Origin: Planctomycetia bacterium
Lineage (GTDB): Bacteria > Planctomycetota > Phycisphaerae > Phycisphaerales > UBA1924
Assembly: GCA_005776545.1 (NCBI GenBank)
Contig: SXOY01000275.1
Coordinates: forward strand, 1-6,111
Length of the DNA stretch: 6,111 bases
Direction of reading: 5' to 3'
Both the position numbers and the translations under genes were made by a program. The notes under the pieces were generated by a model. That model was not told the origin of the DNA. It saw only the letters and a program-made list of their open reading frames with translations, and searched no databases. Each line of letters opens with the position of its first letter. The first letter of the stretch is position 1. Below, in pieces: positions 1 through 5,976 of the stretch.

Positions 1-506
1 AATGCGGCGTTGGCCGTGTATCCATAGAACTGACCGACCCAGCGATCGACCGGGAAGAATGGGCCGCCTTCGCGGGCGATTCCTGCCGGTGTTTGACGGA
101 TGGGTTGAGCATCCAGGAAATCTACGTTCAGTCGCATGTACCCCATGGAGTTAATGACGATGCCAGCGACAATCGTTGCCGCGAGCCCACCAAGAACAGC
201 GCCGCCCGCATAATCGGTGGCCCGATCGACACGGGTGTTAGCGCGAAGTGTCGCGTCAACAGTCACACGCAAGATAGCAAGTGACACAGCAAAGGGCAAT
301 GCCAGACCTAATCCCCATGCGGAGTCGCGCAGGAAGTCCTGGCCGGTATCCAGAAGTGTGAACGCCGTCTTTTCCCAAAATGCAAACGCGATCGCGCCCG
401 CGATCACAGTGCAGATGAGATTCAGAAGCGCGGAGAAAAATCCGCGTGTCATCCAGATGTACAAGCCAAGTGCGACGATTGCGATGCCGGCGATACTGAC
501 GATCAT
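1..506 (-). CDS. CvpA-like multi-pass membrane protein (3' end outside window)
   Basis: An open frame runs from an ATG at 506 off the left edge of the window, giving 168 residues with no stop. The start is supported by a purine-rich AAAGGA element about 8 bases upstream (near 514-519). The protein has four hydrophobic helices, at roughly residues 1-20, 24-44, 62-82 and 100-119. Between helices 3 and 4 lies a short polar loop (about 83-99) with Arg, Asp and Thr. A polar segment follows helix 4. This four-helix start with small-residue-rich helices (for example AGGAVLGGLAA near 100) is the pattern of the CvpA family, inner-membrane proteins linked to colicin V production and envelope homeostasis; their biochemical role is not settled. 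The call rests on topology and general resemblance, not on a catalytic motif. It lies 74 bases downstream of the degenerate GspE/PilB-like gene on the same strand, so cotranscription is likely. The C-terminus is not visible. Confidence 0.72.
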   Translation of the reverse strand, partial: MIVSIAGIAIVALGLYIWMTRGFFSALLNLICTVIAGAIAFAFWEKTAFTLLDTGQDFLRDSAWGLGLALPFAVSLAILRVTVDATLRANTRVDRATDYAGGAVLGGLAATIVAGIVINSMGYMRLNVDFLDAQPIRQTPAGIAREGGPFFPVDRWVGQFYGYTANAA

Positions 507-563
507 TTCAGGATTCCTTTGTGTGGAGGCCTGCGGGCGAGCTGGGAAGAGAAATTTTTCGAA

Positions 564-581
564 CTACTGAATCTACTGAAT
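564..581. repeat. Tandem 9-bp duplication CTACTGAAT x2
   Basis: The unit CTACTGAAT occurs twice head to tail (564-572 and 573-581), followed by a partial third copy, CACTG. The last base of the second copy is the last base of the TGA stop (minus strand) of the degenerate GspE/PilB-like gene, so the repeat sits directly after that gene's end. It may be a slippage product. No function is evident. Confidence 0.85.
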
Positions 582-2410
582 CACTGCTTTGCGGGAACTG
601 GTTTGGGGCCTGGCGTTACGGCTGGTGCTGGAGCGGTTCCGCTACCACCTGCACCTTCCTTGCCATCGGTTGTAATACGAACAACTTCCTCGACGCTGGT
701 GGTACCGTCGATAGCGCGGCGAAGTGCTGATTGCTGCATGCTGGGAAGTTGCCTCTTGCGAAGCTCTCCCTTCAGCCCGACAAAGTCCTTGGCGCGAATG
801 CGGTCGCGACAGGCATCATCAAGCTGGAACACCTCAAAGACACCTTCCGCACCAAAGTAACCGGAACCCTTGCAGGCCGGACAGATTTCAGGCTTGTTCT
901 TGATCAGGACCTGGCCGCCCTTCTTAAAGAGCTGTTTCACCTTGTCTGCTGGCAAACCCAGTTTCTTGAGTACATCTGGGGTGGGTTGATAGGCCTGCTT
1001 GCAATTGCCGCAGAGCTTCCGCATGAGCTTTTGGGAGACCACGCCGCGAAGGGTCTTGCCAGCGAGTTCGGGTTCAGCGACCGCTTGCACATACCCCATG
1101 ATTGCGGCCATGGCGTTGTCCGCAGGAATCGAAACATAGATTCGCGTGCGTTCCTGATCTGCCTTGGCGATTTCTTTCGCGGTTGCCGCATCTGGCAACT
1201 CCGCGATGGCGACGACATTGGGATCTCGCCGCAGGATCGACCGGACCAATGCAAAGTATTCTGGTCCATCTGGTTGGCCAGGATCAAACTTATTCTGGCG
1301 TGCGCCTTCAAGTGAATCCTGAATATCTACTTCCACAGTCTGCACGTTGCTTGTGTACGCATCGTGCTGGCGGACAACCGTGTACATTGTGGAGGTGCGA
1401 CCCTGGTCCGGTGGTGCTGCAAGGAGCACGACGCCCTTGCCATCATCCACAATTGCTTTCAATTCGGTGATCTGCTGTTCCATCAAGCCTGTGTTCTCGA
1501 GGCTGCGGCGAACTGCCTTTTCCGGATCCACGATGATTGAAAGGCGAACACCCTGCTGCGAGCCAGATGAAACCACACGCATTGGTTTGGAATCTGCGCC
1601 TCTTTCGACTCGACAATCGCCAACCAGCCGTTTGCGGCGATCGGCAACGTCCAGCTTTGCAGCGGTCTTCCAGAAATCAATCAACTTGACAGCTTCTGCG
1701 CCGGGCATTGATTCGCCGCTCTGACGCACGGAATCAACCAAATATGAAACCGCGTACATGGCGTCTTTGCCTGTTGGAGTAAGGTCAACCTGGCTGGCCC
1801 GCAGATCAAACGCGTGCAATACCAGCTTTTCCGCGGCAAGCCGGACCACAAATTCTGGTGTGTCTCTTGCAGGTACAACGATTGCCATTTTGTCATTGCC
1901 GCGAACGACAAGCTCTGAACCTGCGCCTTTTTCGTCCTTCTTCTCTTTGCTGGTTTTCTTCTTCGTTCCATCGCCCGTTGCGAACAATTCGCTCCACTTG
2001 AGCTGGCGGCCGTCGGGAAGCCGCTCGTCTTCATTGTTCACTTTCATGAACACAAAGATATTTGCGAAGAGCAGCAGCGACTGCACTGCCACTGAGACAA
2101 AAATCGCCCAGGATTCCTGGATCGGCATTGCGACGGCGATTAGGAACGCGACCGTGCCCCAGATGAGATTAATCGTGTTCCATTTTTCACGAGACAGGTG
2201 GTATTGGGCCGTGAACTTGTCAAAGACCTTGGTGCACACGTATGCCCAAGGCATCACGGGCAGAAGAAGCAACAGTGGCTTCCACCAGGAGACGAGCGAC
2301 ATTGCCCCGTCTCCGAGAGTTGGCAAAAAACCACTTGAAGCGAATTCGCCAGTCTGTGCAATCGCACTACCAGCCACGAGTCCAGAAACCCTGACAGCGA
2401 GATCCAGCAT
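581..2410 (-). CDS. Membrane-anchored GspE/PilB-family protein with degenerate ATPase motifs
   Basis: This 609-residue protein belongs to the type II secretion/type IV pilus ATPase family. The ATG at 2410 has GGAG 7 bases upstream. Domains in order: a signal-like hydrophobic start (1-19); three predicted membrane helices (about 40-58, 78-95, 100-122); a Lys-rich linker (146-165); an N2-type domain (about 186-300), where ASQVDLTP at 205-212 replaces the family's ASDIHIEP; the RecA-like core (about 310-460); a zinc-type tetracysteine motif (C467, C470, C510, C513) followed by the expected G-(Y)FGAEGVFEV segment; and a Pro/Ala/Gly-rich tail (about 584-609). The ATPase boxes are altered. Walker A reads APPDQGRT (332-339), with Gly to Ala and Lys to Arg. 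The aspartate box reads TVEVD (358-362) instead of TVEDP. Walker B reads AELPD (403-407) instead of GEIRD, keeping E404. The histidine box (about 419-433) has no His. Known members with intact boxes power pilin or pseudopilin assembly. Here I infer weak or absent ATP hydrolysis and a structural, docking or regulatory role at the membrane. The frame is intact, so it is not a decayed pseudogene. Confidence 0.9.
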   Translation of the reverse strand: MLDLAVRVSGLVAGSAIAQTGEFASSGFLPTLGDGAMSLVSWWKPLLLLLPVMPWAYVCTKVFDKFTAQYHLSREKWNTINLIWGTVAFLIAVAMPIQESWAIFVSVAVQSLLLFANIFVFMKVNNEDERLPDGRQLKWSELFATGDGTKKKTSKEKKDEKGAGSELVVRGNDKMAIVVPARDTPEFVVRLAAEKLVLHAFDLRASQVDLTPTGKDAMYAVSYLVDSVRQSGESMPGAEAVKLIDFWKTAAKLDVADRRKRLVGDCRVERGADSKPMRVVSSGSQQGVRLSIIVDPEKAVRRSLENTGLMEQQITELKAIVDDGKGVVLLAAPPDQGRTSTMYTVVRQHDAYTSNVQTVEVDIQDSLEGARQNKFDPGQPDGPEYFALVRSILRRDPNVVAIAELPDAATAKEIAKADQERTRIYVSIPADNAMAAIMGYVQAVAEPELAGKTLRGVVSQKLMRKLCGNCKQAYQPTPDVLKKLGLPADKVKQLFKKGGQVLIKNKPEICPACKGSGYFGAEGVFEVFQLDDACRDRIRAKDFVGLKGELRKRQLPSMQQSALRRAIDGTTSVEEVVRITTDGKEGAGGSGTAPAPAVTPGPKPVPAKQ

Positions 2411-2475
2411 CCAGAGACTCCATCGCCCGATGGCTTACACCAGTCGTGCTTGTGTACAAGGGAAAACGACCACAC

Positions 2476-2494
2476 GCGGGTCGCGAGCACCCGC
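2476..2494. other. Short inverted repeat GCGGGT-7-ACCCGC in 5' leader
   Basis: A perfect 6-bp GC-rich inverted repeat with a 7-base loop lies 66-84 bases upstream of the degenerate ATPase start. It could form a small hairpin in that gene's leader. The minus strand downstream carries only TTTT embedded in GTCGTTTTCC, so a terminator is weakly supported. It may be chance. Confidence 0.3.
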
Positions 2495-2537
2495 ATAAAT
2501 CCTGACCGTCGATTGTTCGCAGCCCGTTACTAGGAAG

Positions 2538-2547
2538 CGAATATTCG
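2538..2547. promoter_or_regulatory. Perfect 10-bp palindrome CGAATATTCG, possible operator
   Basis: This fully symmetric palindrome lies in the 264-base gap between the PilT-like and degenerate ATPase genes, about 130 bases upstream of the latter. The position and symmetry suit a dimeric regulator, but no known operator consensus is recognised. Just upstream on the minus strand is TTGAAA (a possible -35) with only a poor -10 partner, so I do not call a promoter. Confidence 0.25.
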
Positions 2548-2616
2548 AGCCTTTCAATATATCCGATCCTCATCAAACATGGAGGTTTCCCGCCAGTTTG
2601 AACACTTCAGCGTTGC

Positions 2617-2637
2617 GATCCCGAACAGAACGGGACC
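2617..2637 (-). other. Weak hairpin downstream of the PilT-like gene
   Basis: Arms GGTCCCG and CGGGATC (minus strand), seven pairs including one G-U, flank a 7-base loop starting 38 bases after the PilT-like stop. No T-run follows, so this is not a convincing intrinsic terminator. Read-through into the downstream ATPase gene remains possible. Confidence 0.3.
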
Positions 2638-2674
2638 AAGTAGGCGATTGCCAGAACTTCGCGATCATCCAATT

Positions 2675-3928
2675 TCAGCGCTTCGCGACCGGCGTTGAAG
2701 TATTGCCAGCGCGCTTACGCATCTGCATGCGGAAGTCTTCCACGTTTGGTGAAACTTCTTCGGCAATTCGGATGTGAACGTATTCCTTCTCAACCAGTTC
2801 AACGAGGTGATCGTTGAAATCGATCATTCCCTGCTGCTTGGCTTCGATCGCACGCAGGTATTCGCGAATTTCGCCTTCGCGTGATTCCAAAATCTGTTTA
2901 CGCACAACTGCATTGTTGATGAGAATTTCGATTGCCGGAATGCGGTGGATGTTTTCGTGTAGTGTCGGGAGCAATTTCTGATACACGAACGCACGCATCT
3001 GGTACGCCAGGATTCGCCGCACTCCATCGACTTCATCTGCTTCGAACAGACCGTAGATACGGCTGAAGCACTGTGTCGTTGACGACGCGTGGATGGTTCC
3101 GTACACCAAGTGGCCGGTCTCCGCAGCGTGCAACGCAGCGTGGAATGTTTCGTTATCGCGCATTTCGCCGACCAACACAACGTCAGGATTTTCACGCACC
3201 AAGGCTCGCAGTGCGATCTTGAAGTCGAGGCAGTCAATGCCGATTTCCCGCTGGTTAATCGTGGCTTTCTTATCTTCGAAGATGTATTCGATCGGATCTT
3301 CGATCGTCACGATGTGGACGGGCTTTTTCTCGTTGGTCAGGTCGAGCATGGCCGCGATTGTCGTGGATTTGCCCGAACCCGTTACGCCGCAGAGCAGCAC
3401 GATGCCGTTGGGCTGCAAGGCGATATCTTCCATAATCGGCGGCAAGTACAACTCATCAAACTTACGAATGTGACTCGTAATCAAACGAGCTGCAACTGAA
3501 AGCTTGCCGCGGGCTTGGAACAAATTGACGCGGAACCGATTGTGCTTGTCATAGTCATATGCAAAGTCGACTGAGCCGAACTTGTGCAGATCCTCGATCT
3601 GTTCTTCAGTCAGAATGTGCTTGGTGATCGAAAGAAACTCTTCCATCGAAATTGGAGGAGTGTCCAGAGGCTTGAGCGAACCGCGTACACGCAGCTTTGG
3701 CGGCTGGTCGGTCTTCATGATCAAGTCAGATGCCTTGAGCTGAATTGCTGCTTGCAAAAACTTACCGAAACGCGTCTCATGCGGATCGTGTTTGCGATCA
3801 GGGTCGAGTGTGACGTGGCCGCTCGGGCCGTCGGATTTGTGGTGGCTCATTGTTTTCGAACTCCCAGAGACCGTCTCGCCGGCAACAGAAGCTGATGGCG
3901 TAACAGATGCTGTCTCAATAGTTGACAA
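2675..3928 (-). CDS. pilT: PilT/PilU-type twitching motility (pilus retraction) ATPase
   Basis: This 417-residue protein is a PilT-family hexameric ATPase, which in known systems works at the inner-membrane base of type IV pili to depolymerise pilin and retract the pilus. The start chosen is TTG at 3928, with GGAGG five bases upstream. The frame stays open up to a TTG at 3982, and an ATG at 3850 with GGGAG 10 bases away is the other candidate. A Ser/Thr-rich, then His/Asp-rich leader (1-52) precedes the conserved body, which opens with FGKFLQAAIQLKASDLIMK and has ASDLIMK where PilT has ASDLH. Intact motifs: Walker A GVTGSGKS (181-188), aspartate box IEDPIEY (from 209), Walker B DVVLVGEMRD (249-258, catalytic-type E255) and histidine box TGHLVYGTIHASS (271-283). 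No tetracysteine zinc motif or N1 domain is present, which favours PilT/PilU over PilB/GspE. The AIRNLIRE retraction signature is diverged to VVRKQILE (341-348). At 417 residues it is longer than a typical PilT (about 345-370), mainly because of the leader. Confidence 0.93.
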   Translation of the reverse strand: MSTIETASVTPSASVAGETVSGSSKTMSHHKSDGPSGHVTLDPDRKHDPHETRFGKFLQAAIQLKASDLIMKTDQPPKLRVRGSLKPLDTPPISMEEFLSITKHILTEEQIEDLHKFGSVDFAYDYDKHNRFRVNLFQARGKLSVAARLITSHIRKFDELYLPPIMEDIALQPNGIVLLCGVTGSGKSTTIAAMLDLTNEKKPVHIVTIEDPIEYIFEDKKATINQREIGIDCLDFKIALRALVRENPDVVLVGEMRDNETFHAALHAAETGHLVYGTIHASSTTQCFSRIYGLFEADEVDGVRRILAYQMRAFVYQKLLPTLHENIHRIPAIEILINNAVVRKQILESREGEIREYLRAIEAKQQGMIDFNDHLVELVEKEYVHIRIAEEVSPNVEDFRMQMRKRAGNTSTPVAKR

Positions 3929-3933
3929 GATAG

Positions 3934-3938
3934 CCTCC
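3934..3938 (-). promoter_or_regulatory. Shine-Dalgarno GGAGG selecting a TTG start
   Basis: GGAGG on the minus strand is followed by CTATC and then the in-frame TTG at 3928-3926. It is the best ribosome binding site near any candidate start of the PilT-like gene, and it decides the start call over the TTG at 3982 and the ATG at 3850. Confidence 0.6.
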
Positions 3939-4116
3939 AAAGACCACTGATGGAACCAACAGTCAGGCAAGTTCAGGCACAAATCGCTTTGTGCGCATTA
4001 AGCAGCGCAGAAGGCACTCGCCTTCATCGCTATCAATGGTTCGCTACCTGCCAGTCATCGGTTCTGGTCTGTTTGACAGAACTGCCCCGGATTGTGAGAT
4101 TTTTCGGATGGGAAGC

Positions 4117-4150
4117 AAGAAAAAGAACCCGGCACAGGGCCGGGTTCTTT
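4117..4150 (-). terminator. Strong intrinsic terminator of the sigma factor gene
   Basis: A perfect 12-bp stem, AAAGAACCCGGC paired with GCCGGGTTCTTT, encloses a 5-base loop. On the minus strand a T-rich tail follows (TTTTT including the end of the stem, then CTTGCTT). It begins 45 bases after the sigma gene stop, the expected place for transcription to end, and it separates that gene from the PilT-like gene downstream. Confidence 0.9.
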
Positions 4151-4194
4151 GCGTTCAGAGGTATTCGAAGACTCGATGCAAACTCAGTTGTTCA

Positions 4195-5439
4195 TCAGTT
4201 ATTCATCATCAGAAATGCCAAGGGATCAATCCGATGGCTGCTCCCTGACTGAGCTTGTGCTTCCGCGGCCAATGCAGCAGCTTGGGCTTCTTCTGCCGCA
4301 CGGTTGCCCAGGAACTTAGCTTCTAGTTCAAGGCGGATCTTTTCCATTGCCTTGTTCTGAATCTGACGCACGCGTTCTTTGGTCACGCCGATGATCTGAC
4401 CAACTTGCTCCAGAGTCATGGGCTTTTCCTGCATGCCTGAGTCAATGCCAAAGCGGTGTTCAATGACGGTCCGCTCGACATCAGTCAATTCTGCCCTGTT
4501 TTCCTGAACAATCCGCTTCACTTCTTCCGCAGCGTCCTTCTCGAACGAAGCACGCTTGGTTTCAAGGAAATTAGACCGTTCAAGTTTTGGATCGAAATCC
4601 GTTGGGAAGCGCTGACGATACTTGCTCAGCTTCATGCCCTGGCGGCTGAATGCTTTCAGAATCGCGCGGCAGGCATACGTGCTGAACTTGTAGCCGCGGC
4701 CGGCGTCAAACTTATCAACAGCGCGGAGCAGTGCCATGTTGCCTTCACTGACAAGGTCAGCGAAATCAACTTCGCTCATGCGTGTGCGCTTTGCCATTGC
4801 CAGAACCAGCGCGAGGTTGGTTTCTGCAATCTGTTCGCGAATTCGATCCGCAAGGCGGTACCAGCGGAGCACTTCGGTGGCCTGCTCGCCGGTTGGCAAA
4901 CGGGTAGCGGTTTCCCACACTTCCTGCTGCAATTTCCACACGCGATAGCGAGCGTAATTGAACTGGTGGAACAAGATTTTTTCCTGCGCTGCAGTCAGAA
5001 TGACCTGCTGTGCGCTTTTCACAGAACGCTTGCGATCGTTGCCCGAAAGATCATCCATGACGGGGTGATACCACGTCGTGTCGGGCTTGGGGACATCGGG
5101 AACTTCGTTGTAAATCTTGTTATCGGCTCCGCCTTCATAGAATGCGGGGCTGTCAATGAAATCTTGTTCGGATGAGAGAATCTGCGCGAGCAACCGCTCA
5201 TCTTCCGCAGACAGGCGGCGCTTTGCACTGGGCTTGGACCCAACTTTTGCGGTCGCACTTCCGGCGGTCGCAATAACGACAGTGCCACCGGCCCGGCGAC
5301 GAGCTTGTTCAAGCGGGCTGACGATTGTTTTGGTGCTAGTTTTCACTGCGACTTTTTTTGGTTTGACTGACAGAACTGCTTCCACGTTGGCTCCCTTGCC
5401 CTTTGTCGGATTCCCTCTTTGAGATTTTTCCTCACTCAT
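4195..5439 (-). CDS. Sigma-70 family RNA polymerase sigma factor, atypical region 2.3/2.4
   Basis: This 414-residue sigma factor directs RNA polymerase to promoters. The ATG at 5439 has AGAGGA 8 bases upstream; the frame stays open farther upstream, but that part looks non-coding. The N-terminal 140 residues are basic and low in complexity at first (Lys/Ala/Thr-rich, 13-78) and have no clear region 1.1 or DPVRxYL-type 1.2 motif. Conserved sigma sequence starts near LTAAQEKILF (148-157). Regions 2.1-2.2 run from about 201 (AETNLALVLAMAKR at 205-218, DLVSEGNMALLRAVDKF at 228-244). Regions 2.3-2.4 are RGYKFSTYACRAILKAFSR (248-266). Region 3 is very short (about 270-315). Region 4 includes LTDVERTVIEHRFG (318-331) and the 4.2 helix-turn-helix TLEQVGQIIGVTKERVRQI (342-360). 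An Ala/Glu-rich tail (about 380-398) ends the protein. Where RpoD has the Trp-Trp pair used in promoter melting, this protein has Arg-Ala (258-259). It may be a group 2/3 or lineage-specific factor; the regulon cannot be told from sequence. Confidence 0.93.
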   Translation of the reverse strand: MSEEKSQRGNPTKGKGANVEAVLSVKPKKVAVKTSTKTIVSPLEQARRRAGGTVVIATAGSATAKVGSKPSAKRRLSAEDERLLAQILSSEQDFIDSPAFYEGGADNKIYNEVPDVPKPDTTWYHPVMDDLSGNDRKRSVKSAQQVILTAAQEKILFHQFNYARYRVWKLQQEVWETATRLPTGEQATEVLRWYRLADRIREQIAETNLALVLAMAKRTRMSEVDFADLVSEGNMALLRAVDKFDAGRGYKFSTYACRAILKAFSRQGMKLSKYRQRFPTDFDPKLERSNFLETKRASFEKDAAEEVKRIVQENRAELTDVERTVIEHRFGIDSGMQEKPMTLEQVGQIIGVTKERVRQIQNKAMEKIRLELEAKFLGNRAAEEAQAAALAAEAQAQSGSSHRIDPLAFLMMNN

Positions 5440-5481
5440 TAAGGTCTTCCTCTTGTTGAGAGGCCGAAATCGAAGGTTAAT

Positions 5482-5497
5482 GCCGCAATCCTGCGGC
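5482..5497 (-). other. Leader hairpin GCCGCA-4-TGCGGC upstream of the sigma gene
   Basis: A perfect 6-bp GC-rich stem with a 4-base loop (GGAT on the minus strand) lies 43-58 bases before the sigma ATG. It is not followed by a T-run, so it is not a terminator. If the transcript starts upstream, it would be a stable element in the sigma mRNA leader. It matches no riboswitch class I recognise. Confidence 0.35.
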
Positions 5498-5828
5498 GAT
5501 ACAACACTGGCGAGCATACCCGAAACCGTCCGGTTCTGCCTGCCATTGCCCCTTCGATGCCGTCCGCAGAGCAAAGCTTCGATCCCTCAATATGCTTTGG
5601 AGTTTTTTTGGTGCCTTTCAGGTCCCAAAAATACCACAACATACGCCAGTAGCTCGTGCGACCACCATCTTACGCCTATGCATGCCGAATTGTTCCGTCT
5701 TTTGAACCTCTAAATGAAGCTCAAATCCGTCACAGGAACCTCGAAAGTCGATCCAAGCCGTCTGTTGTTCCTTGCGGTTTTCGCACATACCGTGCTACTT
5801 AGAAAGGTTCTACATTGGACCTGATTGC

Positions 5829-5841
5829 AACGTCCGGATAA
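5829..5841 (+). repeat. 13-base near-repeat, copy 1 (AACGTCCGGATAA)
   Basis: It matches copy 2 at 5948-5960 in 11 of 13 positions; both differences are C/T transitions. TTGGAC at 5815-5820 lies 16 bases upstream of the GATAAG inside and after it, giving a loose -35/-10 arrangement. It could be an upstream promoter or a shared regulator site for sod. Confidence 0.4.
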
Positions 5842-5931
5842 GCTCTGTTTCAGCAGGCAACTGCGTTCACAGGTAGAGGATATCAGATTCTCTTCGTTAC
5901 GCCAAGTGGTGAATGAAGATTGTTCATATGA

Positions 5932-5961
5932 TTGTGGACAAGTTGTTAATGTTCGGATAAA
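5932..5961 (+). promoter_or_regulatory. Candidate sod promoter (TTGTGG, 18-base gap, GATAAA)
   Basis: A TTGTGG box and a GATAAA box are separated by 18 bases, and the second box ends 28 bases before the sod start. Both boxes are only partial matches to the sigma-70 consensus, and promoter rules in this lineage may differ. This is the best placed candidate rather than a firm call. Confidence 0.3.
5948..5960 (+). repeat. 13-base near-repeat, copy 2 (AATGTTCGGATAA)
   Basis: This is the second copy of the near-repeat, 119 bases downstream of the first. It overlaps the candidate -10 box of sod and lies 30 bases before the start codon. Confidence 0.4.
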
Positions 5962-5976
5962 AGTCGGGTTAATAAC

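Noticed and set aside
581..2410. Possibility that the degenerate ATPase gene is a decaying pseudogene
   Set aside because: The full 609-codon frame is intact with a good ribosome binding site, and the zinc-type cysteines and N2 landmarks are preserved. Specialised loss of catalysis fits better than decay.
731..2498. Long plus-strand open frames (731-1315 and 1758-2498)
   Set aside because: They lie opposite the degenerate ATPase gene, whose minus frame shows clear family motifs. They have no domain-like sequence of their own and are antisense shadows.
2367..2576. Minus-strand open frame of 69 codons before the degenerate ATPase gene
   Set aside because: It overlaps the start of the ATPase gene in another frame and shows no protein-like pattern. 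It is more likely leader sequence.
4071..4083. Small inverted repeat TCTGT-CAA-ACAGA (minus strand) between the terminator and the PilT-like gene
   Set aside because: Only five pairs with a three-base loop. This is too short to call an operator or terminator and is easily due to chance.
4456..5175. Plus-strand open frame of 239 codons
   Set aside because: It lies entirely opposite the sigma factor gene, whose motifs are unambiguous. It lacks a convincing ribosome binding site and recognisable features.
5440..5574. Upstream extension of the sigma factor frame by 45 codons
   Set aside because: The extension has a Cys/Arg-rich unstructured composition and no good start signal, and the ATG at 5439 has a well-spaced AGAGGA. 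The open frame there is taken as chance.
5453..5713. Plus-strand open frame of 86 codons in the intergenic region
   Set aside because: No ribosome binding site, no recognisable sequence and an arbitrary composition rich in Cys, Arg and Pro. Not supported as a gene.
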